From the NCBI RefSeq assembly GCF_029946505.1, contig NZ_JARZHG010000010.1, positions 1 to 64,000 of the forward strand: DNA of 64,000 nucleotides. The letters run 5' to 3'. The translations under genes and the position numbers were made by a program. Of this stretch, positions 8,590 to 16,759 are shown one piece after another. Each line of letters opens with the position of its first letter. The stretch's first letter is position 1. Origin of the DNA: Polyangium sp. y55x31. GTDB taxonomy: Bacteria > Myxococcota_A > Polyangia > Polyangiales > Polyangiaceae. The notes under the pieces are model-generated. The model saw nothing but the letters and a program-made list of their open reading frames with translations, was not told where the DNA came from and searched no databases.

Positions 8590-9378
8590 ATGAAGATCGT
8601 GAGCTGGAACGTGAACGGGCTGCGGTCGGTCCTGGGGAAAGGCTTCTGCACGTGGCTCGCGAACGAGCGGGCCGACATCGTGGGCATCCAGGAGGTGCGC
8701 GCGCAGGAGGCGCAGCTCGGGCCGTGCCTCGAGTCGATCGGCGGCGCGTGGCTGCGCGCGTTCTCGGCGGCCGAGCGGCCGGGCTACAGCGGCGTGGGGC
8801 TGCTGTCGCGTTTGCCCGCGGATCGGATCTCGACGTCGCTGAAGGACGAGGCGTTCGACGCCGAAGGGCGCGTGCAGATCGCGCGTTACGGGCGGCTCAC
8901 GCTGGCGAACGTGTACTTCCCGAACGGCAGCGGGCCGAACCGCGACAACAGCCGCATCCCGTTCAAGCTCGCGTTCTACCGCCGCCTCTTCGATGTGCTG
9001 GAGGCGCGGCGGCGTCGCGGCGAGCCGATCCTCGTGATGGGTGATTTCAACACGGCACACCGGGAGATCGATCTCGCGCGGCCCAAGGAGAACGTGAAGA
9101 CGAGCGGCTTCACGCCCGAGGAGCGCGAGGAGCTCGACCGCTGGATCCGCGCCGGCTACGTGGACACGTTCCGCGTCTTCGAGCCGGGTCCCGGGCACTA
9201 CTCGTGGTGGAGCCAGAGGTTCGGCGTGCGCGCGAAGAACGTGGGGTGGCGCATCGACTACGTGCTCGCATCGGAAGGCGCGGCGAAGCACCTCAAGGGC
9301 GCGTTCCTTTCGCCGCACGTGACGGGCAGTGATCACTGCCCCGTGGGCGTCGAGGTGGACGACGCGATCGTGAGTTAG
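8590..9378 (+). CDS. xth: Exodeoxyribonuclease III
   Basis: 262 residues, the usual size for bacterial exonuclease III/AP endonuclease of the EEP fold, which cuts 5' of abasic sites and degrades duplex DNA from 3' ends during base-excision repair. Motifs in order: KIVSWNVNGLRS at the N-terminus, GIQEVRAQE with the metal-binding Glu at about 37 (Gln-Glu-Val), ARYGRLTLANVYFPNGSG, LVMGDFNTAHREIDL with the catalytic Asp/Asn, WRIDYVLAS, and GSDHCPVGVEV with the catalytic Asp-His. It is monocistronic. Its TAG stop directly touches the 122-bp palindromic element. Confidence 0.95.
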   Translation: MKIVSWNVNGLRSVLGKGFCTWLANERADIVGIQEVRAQEAQLGPCLESIGGAWLRAFSAAERPGYSGVGLLSRLPADRISTSLKDEAFDAEGRVQIARYGRLTLANVYFPNGSGPNRDNSRIPFKLAFYRRLFDVLEARRRRGEPILVMGDFNTAHREIDLARPKENVKTSGFTPEEREELDRWIRAGYVDTFRVFEPGPGHYSWWSQRFGVRAKNVGWRIDYVLASEGAAKHLKGAFLSPHVTGSDHCPVGVEVDDAIVS

Positions 9379-9500
9379 CAGCCTGTGGAATTATCGTCGC
9401 GAGCGCCCCGAAGCTAGGGCGACGGAGCGAGGAATCCTGAAGGATTTCGAGCGATGTCGACCGACGATTCGGGGCGCGCAGCAGATAAGTCCACAGGCTG
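9379..9500. mobile_element. 122-bp palindromic MITE-like element
   Basis: Terminal inverted repeats of 17 bp, CAGCCTGTGGAATTATC at 9379-9395 and its near-perfect complement at 9484-9500 (one mismatch), enclose a second inverted pair (GCGCCCCGAA at 9403-9412, TTCGGGGCGC at 9468-9477) and a central hairpin at 9432-9448 (AATCCT/AGGATT). The whole element can fold into one long hairpin. It exactly fills the gap between the stop codons of the two convergent genes. No transposase is encoded and no second copy was noticed in this window. Confidence 0.65.
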
Positions 9501-10538
9501 TTAGCCGCGCGCAGCGAGCGAGAACCAGCACGCCGCCGCGAAGAGGGGCAAGGCCGCGCGCGGCGGCGTGCGCGTGCGGCGCGTGGCGTCCTCGACCCAA
9601 GGCGCGATCGAGGCCATCGGCGCAGGGACACGTGGCAAAAGCTCCGGGCCTTCGGAGAGCCAATCTTCGAGGTCGCGTTCGTCCGCGAGCGTCGTGAGCA
9701 CACCGTCCGCGAGGACGCCGCTCGCGTCCACGCGCACACGCGCGAGCGTGAGAGAGGCATCGAGCGGGCTCTCGACGGAGAGCACGGCCGTGCGCGCGCC
9801 GTCCTCGCCCGGATCGGAGGCGAACGCGAGGGCGCGCAGGCCCTCGACGTTCGTGCGTCCCGACGAACGAAAGACACGGGCGAGGACGTCGGCCCAGCGG
9901 GAACGCGGCGCCTTGCTCGGCGCCTCGTGCCAGAGCGACTCGCAGAGCCACACGGCCGAAGCTCCGCCCTCCTCGACGATGCGATCGACGGCGACGTCGC
10001 CGATGCCGAGGTCGTCGCGACGAACGAGGTCCTCGTACAGGAACGCCGCGGGGACGCGGGCGCGCTTGCGCAGGCGATCGATCTGCTCGAAGCGCGCGAG
10101 GCGAGACTCGAGCGGCTGGCGGACGATCTTCTCCGTGATCTCGGGCAAACGCGCGGGCGTGGCCGCGAGGCCCGCGATCACCACGAGGAGCTGCGCGTCG
10201 TTCATCGCGAGGAGCTCGGCCTGGGTGACCTGTCGCGCGAGCTCCTGCGCGCGCGCCGGATCGACCGAGCGCACGAGCGCGAGCGCGACGGCGCGCCCCT
10301 CGATCGGCGCCCGCACGTCGAGCAGCACGCTCGTGAGCGCGGGCAGGTCCGACGTCGTGAGGCCGAGGAACGAGAAGGCCCGCACGTAGAGCGGGACTTC
10401 GCGCGGGAGCGCGCCCTGCGCGGCGAGGCGCGCGACGAGGTCCCTGCGGAGCTCGTCCTTCGTGATCTCCGCGAGCCGCTCGTAGAGCTCCTCGTCGGAG
10501 CGAGGTCGCTGTCGGAACAGGCGCTCCGTGTCGTTCAT
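9501..10538 (-). CDS. Helical-repeat protein of unknown function
   Basis: 345 residues from the ATG at 10538, preceded by GGGAGGGG as a strong ribosome site. The middle (about 80-230) is all-helical and HEAT/ARM-like (ALTSVLLDVRAPIEGRAVALALVRSVDPARAQELARQ is shown only in part by ALVRSVDPARAQE). The C-terminus ends in a Trp/Ala/Phe-rich hydrophobic stretch (LPLFAAACWFSLAARG) that could touch a membrane. No catalytic motif. It starts 52 bp after the stop of the kinase-receiver gene on the same strand, so it is probably the last gene of the chemosensory transcript, although a separate promoter is possible. Confidence 0.7.
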   Translation of the reverse strand: MNDTERLFRQRPRSDEELYERLAEITKDELRRDLVARLAAQGALPREVPLYVRAFSFLGLTTSDLPALTSVLLDVRAPIEGRAVALALVRSVDPARAQELARQVTQAELLAMNDAQLLVVIAGLAATPARLPEITEKIVRQPLESRLARFEQIDRLRKRARVPAAFLYEDLVRRDDLGIGDVAVDRIVEEGGASAVWLCESLWHEAPSKAPRSRWADVLARVFRSSGRTNVEGLRALAFASDPGEDGARTAVLSVESPLDASLTLARVRVDASGVLADGVLTTLADERDLEDWLSEGPELLPRVPAPMASIAPWVEDATRRTRTPPRAALPLFAAACWFSLAARG

Positions 10539-10590
10539 GCCGCGCTCCCCTCCCCCAGGAAATGACGAGCGGCCGAACGAGCGGCCCACG

Positions 10591-11940
10591 TCACGATTCG
10601 AGAATCTTCTGCAACGTAGCTTCGAGCTGGCGTGGATCGAAGCGCTTCGGCAGGACGGCTTGCACGCCGATGACGCGCGCCTCCGCTTCGAGCTCCGGCG
10701 TGATGTCGGAGGCGAGCAGGATGAACGGGACGTCGGCGAGGCGCGGGTTCTCGCGCATCGAAAGGCAGAGCTCGAGCCCCGACATGCCCTGCAACGTCCG
10801 CTGACAGACGACCGCGTCGGGGACGGCGCCCCGCATCGCGGAGCGCGCCTCGTCGCCCGTGGATGCCTCGATGACGTTGTACCGCTGGCCGAGGCTCGCG
10901 CGCACGAGCGCGCGCAGCGTGCGCGACTCGTCGACGACGATCACACGCGGTTTCGCCGGACGAACCGTGGCGCGATCGCGGGCCTCGTGGCGATGGATCG
11001 GGAAGAGGCGCGTGATCGTCTCCATGAGCAGCTCGCTCGGCGGCGGCGAGGTGTGGAGGCGGAGCTTGCCGATCGCGTCGACGATCTCGAGCCCGCGTGA
11101 AGGCCGGTTGTCCGGGTCGCGATCGAGCAGTCGATGGACGATCTCGTCGAACTCGGGCGGGACCGCGCGGTTCTGGCTCGACGCGGGAGGCAAGTCCTCG
11201 GTCGTGACGCGCTGGATGGTGTGCGCCTCGGTCTCGCCGGTGAACGCGCTCCGACCCGTGAGCATCTCGAAGAGGACCACGCCGAACGAGAAGAGATCCG
11301 AGCGCGCATCGAGGCGGCCGCGCAGGATGGTCTCGGGCGCCATGTACGCGAATTTGCCCTTGAGCGTGCCGGCGCCGCCCTGCGTGGGCGAGAGGCGCTC
11401 GCGAGCGCGCGCGATACCGAAGTCCGCGAGCTTCACGACGCCCTCACGCGAGAGGAGGATGTTCGACGGGCTCACGTCGCGATGGACGATGAGCAAGGGT
11501 CGACCGTCCTCGCCGAGCTTGTGGTGCGCGTAGTCGAGGCCGCGCGCGGTCTCGACCGCGATGTGCGCGACCTCGGGGATGCTGAGGCGTTCGCCGCGCT
11601 TGCGAAGCTCGTAGAGCGCGGCGCCGAGGCTCGGGCCGTCGACGTACTCGAGCACGAGGTAGTACTGGCCGCCCTCCTCCGCGAACTCGACGACCTGCAC
11701 GATGTTGCCGTGATGAAGGCGCGACGTGATGCGCGCTTCGTCGCGGAACATCGCGATGAACTCATTGTTCGAGGCGTACTGCGGAAGCACCCGCTTGACG
11801 ACGACCTCTTTCATGAAGCCGTCGGTCCCCGTGAGGCGGCCGAGGAGCACCTCGGCCATGCCGCCATAGGCGAGCCTGCGGATGATTTGATACTTCCCCA
11901 GCCGCTCCGGGAGCTCCGGCTCCTGCATCGGAGGAACCAT
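10591..11940 (-). CDS. Ser/Thr kinase fused to a pseudo-receiver domain
   Basis: 449 residues. The kinase domain covers about 14-300: Gly-loop LAYGGMAEVLLG, ATP Lys in VVVKRVLP, catalytic loop HRDVSPSNIL and DFGIARA. The C-terminal 120 residues are a CheY-like receiver: acidic pocket VVDES, hydrophobic core, and the beta5 Lys in LPKRF. The phospho-acceptor position reads DAVVCQRTLQGMSG; canonical D is Gln at residue 380, so it cannot be phosphorylated in the usual way. The start has GGAG six bases upstream. It begins 18 bp after the CheB stop, so it belongs to the chemosensory operon and is probably its output. No membrane helix. Confidence 0.88.
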   Translation of the reverse strand: MVPPMQEPELPERLGKYQIIRRLAYGGMAEVLLGRLTGTDGFMKEVVVKRVLPQYASNNEFIAMFRDEARITSRLHHGNIVQVVEFAEEGGQYYLVLEYVDGPSLGAALYELRKRGERLSIPEVAHIAVETARGLDYAHHKLGEDGRPLLIVHRDVSPSNILLSREGVVKLADFGIARARERLSPTQGGAGTLKGKFAYMAPETILRGRLDARSDLFSFGVVLFEMLTGRSAFTGETEAHTIQRVTTEDLPPASSQNRAVPPEFDEIVHRLLDRDPDNRPSRGLEIVDAIGKLRLHTSPPPSELLMETITRLFPIHRHEARDRATVRPAKPRVIVVDESRTLRALVRASLGQRYNVIEASTGDEARSAMRGAVPDAVVCQRTLQGMSGLELCLSMRENPRLADVPFILLASDITPELEAEARVIGVQAVLPKRFDPRQLEATLQKILES

Positions 11941-11958
11941 ATCAGCTCCTTTGCTCCT

Positions 11959-13425
11959 TCAATGACGCGAGCGCGCCGGGGCACGGACGCGCTCGACGAT
12001 TTCGGGGCCGAGTTCGTCGAGGGACAGAACGGCATCCGCGTAACCGCGGGAAATCGCTGCTCCTGGCATGCCGCTCACCACGCAGGAATCCGGCGACTGG
12101 ACGAGCACACTTCCGCCGGCTGCTTTGATTGCGCGTAGTCCCTCGACGCCATCGTTGCCCATCCCCGTGAGCATCACACCGAGAGCGCCGTCGCCGAAAT
12201 GCCGCGCGAGCGACTCGAAGAGCGGCGTGCCCGAAGGCCGATGATTGCCGACGGGCGGGCCCTCGATGACGCCGATGGTGAGCGGCGACTGCGCGACGAG
12301 GTGCTTGCCCTCGGGGGCCAGCGCGATGACGCCGGCACGCAAGGGCATGCCGTGCGTCGCGAGGCGAACGGGGAGCTGCGTGACCTCGGCGAGCCACTCG
12401 GCGAGCGCCTCGTCGAAGCCCGCGAGGACGTGTTGCACGATCAGGACCGGGACGGACGAGGTGGCAGCCGCGAGTCCCGGCAACATCGCGGCGATGGCCG
12501 CGGGGCCGCCGGTCGAGGCGCAGATCCCGACGACGGTGGCGCGGTTCTGCGCGCGGAGGCTACCGCCGCGGCGTGATCGCACCGATCGTGGTCCATCGGC
12601 CCAGCGACGAACCACGGGGATCTCGGCGAGCATCTTGATCTTGTCGCGCAAGGCGACGGCCTGCGGGCCCATCGGATCACCCCAGCTCGGCCGCGCGATC
12701 ACGTCGAGCGCGCCGGCCTCGGTCGCGGCGAAGATCTGCGCGGCGGGTCGGCTCCCCTGCTGATCGGAGACGATCACGACACGCGTCGGCGCGAGGGCCA
12801 TGATGCGACGGGTGGCAGCGACGCCGTCGAGGCCCGGCATCATCGCGTCGAGCAGGATGATCTGCGGATTTTCGCGCACGGCGAGATCAACGGCGCCCTG
12901 ACCGTCGCGCGCCATGCCGACGACGTCGATCTCGGGATCGGCCTTGAGGACACGCGCGAGCAGCGTGCGGCCGACCTCGGTGTCGTCCGCGATGACCACG
13001 CGGATCACGGGGCGAACCCTGCGGCTCGAAGGGACGACCGGCGCGCTCGGGATGGTGAGCGCGAGGACCGTGGAGACACGCGCGGCGAGCTGCGAGCCAT
13101 CGACGGGCTTCGGGAAGAAGGCGTCGACGTACCCCGTCGCGAGCAGATCCCGCTCGCGGAGCTCCTTGTTCGCGCTGATGAGGATGATCTTCGGCGCGAG
13201 CGTGCCTCCCCTCTCCTTCACGCGACGCGCGAGCTCGAGCCCGTTCATGTTGGGCATCGCGTAGTCGGTGATGACGAGGTCGAAGGGCTGGCTCGACGTG
13301 CCGATGCGCGCGAGCGCGTCTTCACCATTGCTCGCGACCTCGAGATCGAGCGCGAGTCCGGCGAGGTGGGCGCGCACGATGTCGCGCATCACGACCGAGT
13401 CGTCGACGATGAGAACGCGTGCCAT
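11959..13425 (-). CDS. cheB: CheB methylesterase with two receiver domains
   Basis: 488 residues. Two consecutive receivers precede the methylesterase: the first (about 1-120) has VDDS, DYAMPNMNG and PKP; the second (about 141-260) has ADDT, LLDAMMPGLDG, but its beta5 Lys is Arg (VIARP). The catalytic domain (about 290-485) shows Ser in ASTGGPAAI, His in VQHVL, and Asp in MTGMGNDGV. It removes methyl groups (and deamidates Gln) on the chemoreceptor, reversing CheR. ATG overlaps the cheA TGA by one base (TGATG). The extra receiver is unusual and could take a second phosphorylation input. Confidence 0.92.
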   Translation of the reverse strand: MARVLIVDDSVVMRDIVRAHLAGLALDLEVASNGEDALARIGTSSQPFDLVITDYAMPNMNGLELARRVKERGGTLAPKIILISANKELRERDLLATGYVDAFFPKPVDGSQLAARVSTVLALTIPSAPVVPSSRRVRPVIRVVIADDTEVGRTLLARVLKADPEIDVVGMARDGQGAVDLAVRENPQIILLDAMMPGLDGVAATRRIMALAPTRVVIVSDQQGSRPAAQIFAATEAGALDVIARPSWGDPMGPQAVALRDKIKMLAEIPVVRRWADGPRSVRSRRGGSLRAQNRATVVGICASTGGPAAIAAMLPGLAAATSSVPVLIVQHVLAGFDEALAEWLAEVTQLPVRLATHGMPLRAGVIALAPEGKHLVAQSPLTIGVIEGPPVGNHRPSGTPLFESLARHFGDGALGVMLTGMGNDGVEGLRAIKAAGGSVLVQSPDSCVVSGMPGAAISRGYADAVLSLDELGPEIVERVRAPARSRH

Positions 13426-16154
13426 CAAGCCCTCCCCACGAGCTCGTTCACGGTCTTCACGAACACCTCGTGATCGAACTCGCTCTTGACGATGTAGGCG
13501 TCTGCGCCGACCGCGAGGCCCGCGCGACGATCGTCGTCGGACCCGAGCGACGTGACCAGAACGACCGGGAGCCTCCGGAGACGCTCGTTTTGCCGGATCT
13601 GCGCGCAAAGCTCGAGTCCGGACATTTCGGGCATCGAGACGTCGCTCACGACGATGTCGAACGTCTCGAGCTCCAGCGCCGAGAGCGCCTCGTTGCCGTC
13701 GGCGACCGCGACGACGTCGAAGCCGGCGACCTCGAGCACCGATCGCTCCAGCGCGCGGGTGGTGAATGAATCGTCGACCAAAAGGAGCCTCGGCTTGGGG
13801 CGGTTTTCGACCCTCGGCAAAAGCGCCCGGAAGCGGTCGGCATCGCGTCCGGAGGCCGAGCGGAGGAGATCGATGGGATTTAACATCAACACGACGCGGC
13901 CGTCCCCCAGGATGGTCGCTCCTGCGATGTTGCGTACACGAACCAGCGGCGGTTCGAGGTTTTTCGCCAGGACCGTCTGATCACTGACGATCTCCCGGAC
14001 CGCGAGCGCACACCGGGTCTCGCCGATGCCGATGACCAGCACCGGGATGCGCTCGGGCGGCGGCGGCAGCTCGACCGGAAGGCCGAGGAGCGTGGCCAGC
14101 GGCACGAGCGCGATCGGACGGCCCTCGACGACGATCGCGTGCGTGCGCTCGACCTCCAGCACGTCCGAGGCGCTGATGCGCAGGATGCGCTGGATCGAGG
14201 AGATCGGCATCGCGAACTGCTCCTCGCCGACACGCAGGAGGAGCGAGTGGACGACGTAGATCGTGAGCGGCAGGACGATGACGAAGGACGTCCCGACGCC
14301 TTGCCGGGACTCGACCGTGACGGTGCCGTGGAGCCGCTCGATGTTGGTGCGGACCGCGTCGAGGCCGACGCCGCGGCCCGAGAGCTCGCCGACCTCGGAG
14401 CGCGTCGTGAGGCCCGGCGCGAAGAGCAGTTCGAGGACGCGGTGCTCGGGCATCTCCCCCGCTTCGAGCGCACTCGCGAGGCCCGACGCGACGGCCGCGC
14501 GTCGCACGCCGCCGATGTCCACGCCGGGCCCGTCGTCGCTCACCGTGATGGTGACGACGTCGCCGCGATGCTCGGCGCGGATGCGGATCGTGCCGCGCGA
14601 GGGTTTGCCCGCGGCGGCGCGAACGCTCGGGTGCTCGCAGCCGTGATCGATCGCGTTGCGGAGGAGGTGGTAGAGCGGATCGCGCAGCTCTTCGAGGACC
14701 TTCTTGTCGAGCTCGAGCTCGGCGCCCGTGATGACGAGGTCGACCATCTTGCCGGCCTCGCGCGCCATGTTACGCACCGCGCGCGGGAGCGGTTCGAGCA
14801 CGCTCGCGAGCGGGAAGGTCTGGATGCGGCGGATGTCCTCCTGGAGCTGGCCCGAGAGGATCGTCGACTGGAGCGCGTCGGCCTCGAAGGCGCGGACGAT
14901 CTCGCGGAGCCTGCGCACGAGGAGCCGCTCGTGCTCGAGGTCCTCGTTCTGGACCTCGACGAGCCGCTCGGACCAGCCTTCGAGCTTCGCCGGGGCCTCG
15001 TCGCGCACCATCGCGCGGATCGCGGTCTGCGCCTTGAGTCGCTCTTCTTCCGCGGAGAGGACGGCGCGGAGCTCGGCGAGGCGCTGATCGGTGCGCACGC
15101 GCGCGGCGAGGAGCTCGCCGACCTGCGCCATGAGCGCCGAGAGTTTTTTCATGGAGACGCGTAACGTCTCTTCGGTGCTCGATCGAAGCGGCGCCGCCGC
15201 GGGGTTCGGGATCTTCGGGAGCTGCCCCGTCGGGTTCGGGCCGCGATCGCTGCCTTGTGCGACCGAGCGGGCCGCGGCCACCGCAGCGCCGGCCGAGGTG
15301 CCGGGCGAGCCCGCAGACGTGCCGGGCGAGTTGGCCCCGCCCGAGGTTCCGGGCGTGACGACGGGCGCCGGCGGAGGCGTGACGCCGCCCGGGATCGCGA
15401 TGTCCGCGCGCGAGACGTATCCCGTCGGTGATCCATACGGGCCGATCGCGGGCGGGCTGAACGCGGCCGGCGGAGGACCAAAGCCCGCGGGGATCGGCAC
15501 GGCGTCGTAATGCGAGGACACGAGGGGCCCGCTCGCGTGCGGGTTCGGCGGCGGCTCGCTGTGCTTCGTCTTCGGCTCGGCGTACCCCGCGCTCGCGTTG
15601 GGCGGCGCCGCAGCAGCTTCGGCGGCGGCGATCCGGTGCTGCCGCAGGATCGACTGAGGGCTTCTGGATCGCGTCGCGACCGTGATCCCATCGACAGGCC
15701 GCACGACGGGCGGAGGCGGCGGCGCCGGCAAAGGCAGGCCCGGCGAGGGTTTCGACGCGAGGAGCACGGCTTCGAGCCCCTCGATCGCCTCCACGATGAC
15801 CGGATCCGGATCGGGGTTCGGATCCACGCGCAGGGCGTGATGCACGGTCGACAGGCCCGCGTTCAGCGTGTCGAAGACCTCGGGCGTGCGCTCGTAGTCC
15901 ATCGCGCGGAGCGAGGCGAGGACCGACTCGATCGCATGCGCGAGGCGCGCCGTGTGCGTGAACCCGAGCGAGCTCGCGGCGCCCTTCATGTTGTGCGCCT
16001 GCCGGAACGCCTCGTCGATGAGCTGCTCGCGCGCGCTGCCCTCGGCGCCCCGCTCCACGAGGAGAAGCGCTGTCCCGATACGCTCGACCTGCTCGACGGC
16101 CTCGTTGCGAAGGGTCTCGCAGAGGGCCTCGAACGCCGCGTCGTCGAGGGCCAT
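13425..16154 (-). CDS. cheA: Hybrid CheA histidine kinase with receiver
   Basis: 909 residues, cytoplasmic. Order: HPt domain (1-110) with phospho-His54 in AHNMKGAASSLG; Pro/Gly/Ser linker (about 130-325); dimerisation helices near 333-400; ATPase (about 470-630) with N-box HLLRNAIDHGCEHP and G-box SDDGPGVD; CheW-like domain (about 635-760) beginning VVHSLLLRVGEEQFAMPIS; and a receiver (about 785-905) with VDDS, VVSDVSMPEMSG and IVKSE. It should autophosphorylate on His54 in response to the MCP and pass phosphate to its own receiver or those of CheB. This layout matches FrzE of Myxococcus. It overlaps cheW upstream and cheB downstream by one base each. Confidence 0.94.
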   Translation of the reverse strand: MALDDAAFEALCETLRNEAVEQVERIGTALLLVERGAEGSAREQLIDEAFRQAHNMKGAASSLGFTHTARLAHAIESVLASLRAMDYERTPEVFDTLNAGLSTVHHALRVDPNPDPDPVIVEAIEGLEAVLLASKPSPGLPLPAPPPPPVVRPVDGITVATRSRSPQSILRQHRIAAAEAAAAPPNASAGYAEPKTKHSEPPPNPHASGPLVSSHYDAVPIPAGFGPPPAAFSPPAIGPYGSPTGYVSRADIAIPGGVTPPPAPVVTPGTSGGANSPGTSAGSPGTSAGAAVAAARSVAQGSDRGPNPTGQLPKIPNPAAAPLRSSTEETLRVSMKKLSALMAQVGELLAARVRTDQRLAELRAVLSAEEERLKAQTAIRAMVRDEAPAKLEGWSERLVEVQNEDLEHERLLVRRLREIVRAFEADALQSTILSGQLQEDIRRIQTFPLASVLEPLPRAVRNMAREAGKMVDLVITGAELELDKKVLEELRDPLYHLLRNAIDHGCEHPSVRAAAGKPSRGTIRIRAEHRGDVVTITVSDDGPGVDIGGVRRAAVASGLASALEAGEMPEHRVLELLFAPGLTTRSEVGELSGRGVGLDAVRTNIERLHGTVTVESRQGVGTSFVIVLPLTIYVVHSLLLRVGEEQFAMPISSIQRILRISASDVLEVERTHAIVVEGRPIALVPLATLLGLPVELPPPPERIPVLVIGIGETRCALAVREIVSDQTVLAKNLEPPLVRVRNIAGATILGDGRVVLMLNPIDLLRSASGRDADRFRALLPRVENRPKPRLLLVDDSFTTRALERSVLEVAGFDVVAVADGNEALSALELETFDIVVSDVSMPEMSGLELCAQIRQNERLRRLPVVLVTSLGSDDDRRAGLAVGADAYIVKSEFDHEVFVKTVNELVGRA

Positions 16155-16759
16155 CAGCCGCGCTCCTCGACGCGCAACGAGCGGTCGGACAGGAGCGATC
16201 CGAGATCGAGGACGACGGTGCGATCCTCGAGCACGCCCAGCGTGTGACGCTGGACCAGCGGGGGAAACGTGGGCATGGCCTTGGCGATCGTGCGGCGGTT
16301 GACCTCGATGATATTGTGGAGCGCGTCCGCCGCCACCGCGCAGACGACCTCCGCGTTCGACGCCATGACGAGGTGCTCGGCAGACGTCTCGGAGCGCGCA
16401 TCGGGCGTGAAGAGCAGCGGCAGATCGACGACGGCGACGATGCGGCCGCGGCGCGCGGCGACGCCGAGGAAATAATCGGGCACGCCGGGGACACGCGTGA
16501 TCCGGCTCATCGGGCCGACCTCGTCGACGGATTCGAGCTGCACGGCGTAACGCCGGCCGCTCCGCTCGAAGACGATGCAGCTGATGGAGTCGGGTGCGCG
16601 CTCGAGGCGTGTCGGCTCGCGCGCGATGCGGCGCGTACGTTCGGCGAGGATGCGCGGATGGACCTCGCGCTCGCCGCTCTTGCCCTCGCGCAGCTTCTCC
16701 TCGAGCTCGGCGAGCGAGGTGCGCAGCTTCTCGTAGACGCTCTCTTCCCGGGCGCTCAT
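16154..16759 (-). CDS. cheW: CheW-like coupling protein (long form)
   Basis: 201 residues. The first 60 are a charged helical region (VYEKLRTSLAELEEKLREG) that looks like a coiled coil and is absent from ordinary CheW. The CheW domain follows: ISCIVFERSGRRYAVQLES, VPGVPDYFLGVAARRGRIVAV and LDLGSLLSD. It should bridge the receptor and CheA. It is the second CheW in the operon. Its ATG overlaps the cheR stop by four bases (ATGA) and its own stop overlaps the cheA start by one. Confidence 0.88.
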   Translation of the reverse strand: MSAREESVYEKLRTSLAELEEKLREGKSGEREVHPRILAERTRRIAREPTRLERAPDSISCIVFERSGRRYAVQLESVDEVGPMSRITRVPGVPDYFLGVAARRGRIVAVVDLPLLFTPDARSETSAEHLVMASNAEVVCAVAADALHNIIEVNRRTIAKAMPTFPPLVQRHTLGVLEDRTVVLDLGSLLSDRSLRVEERG

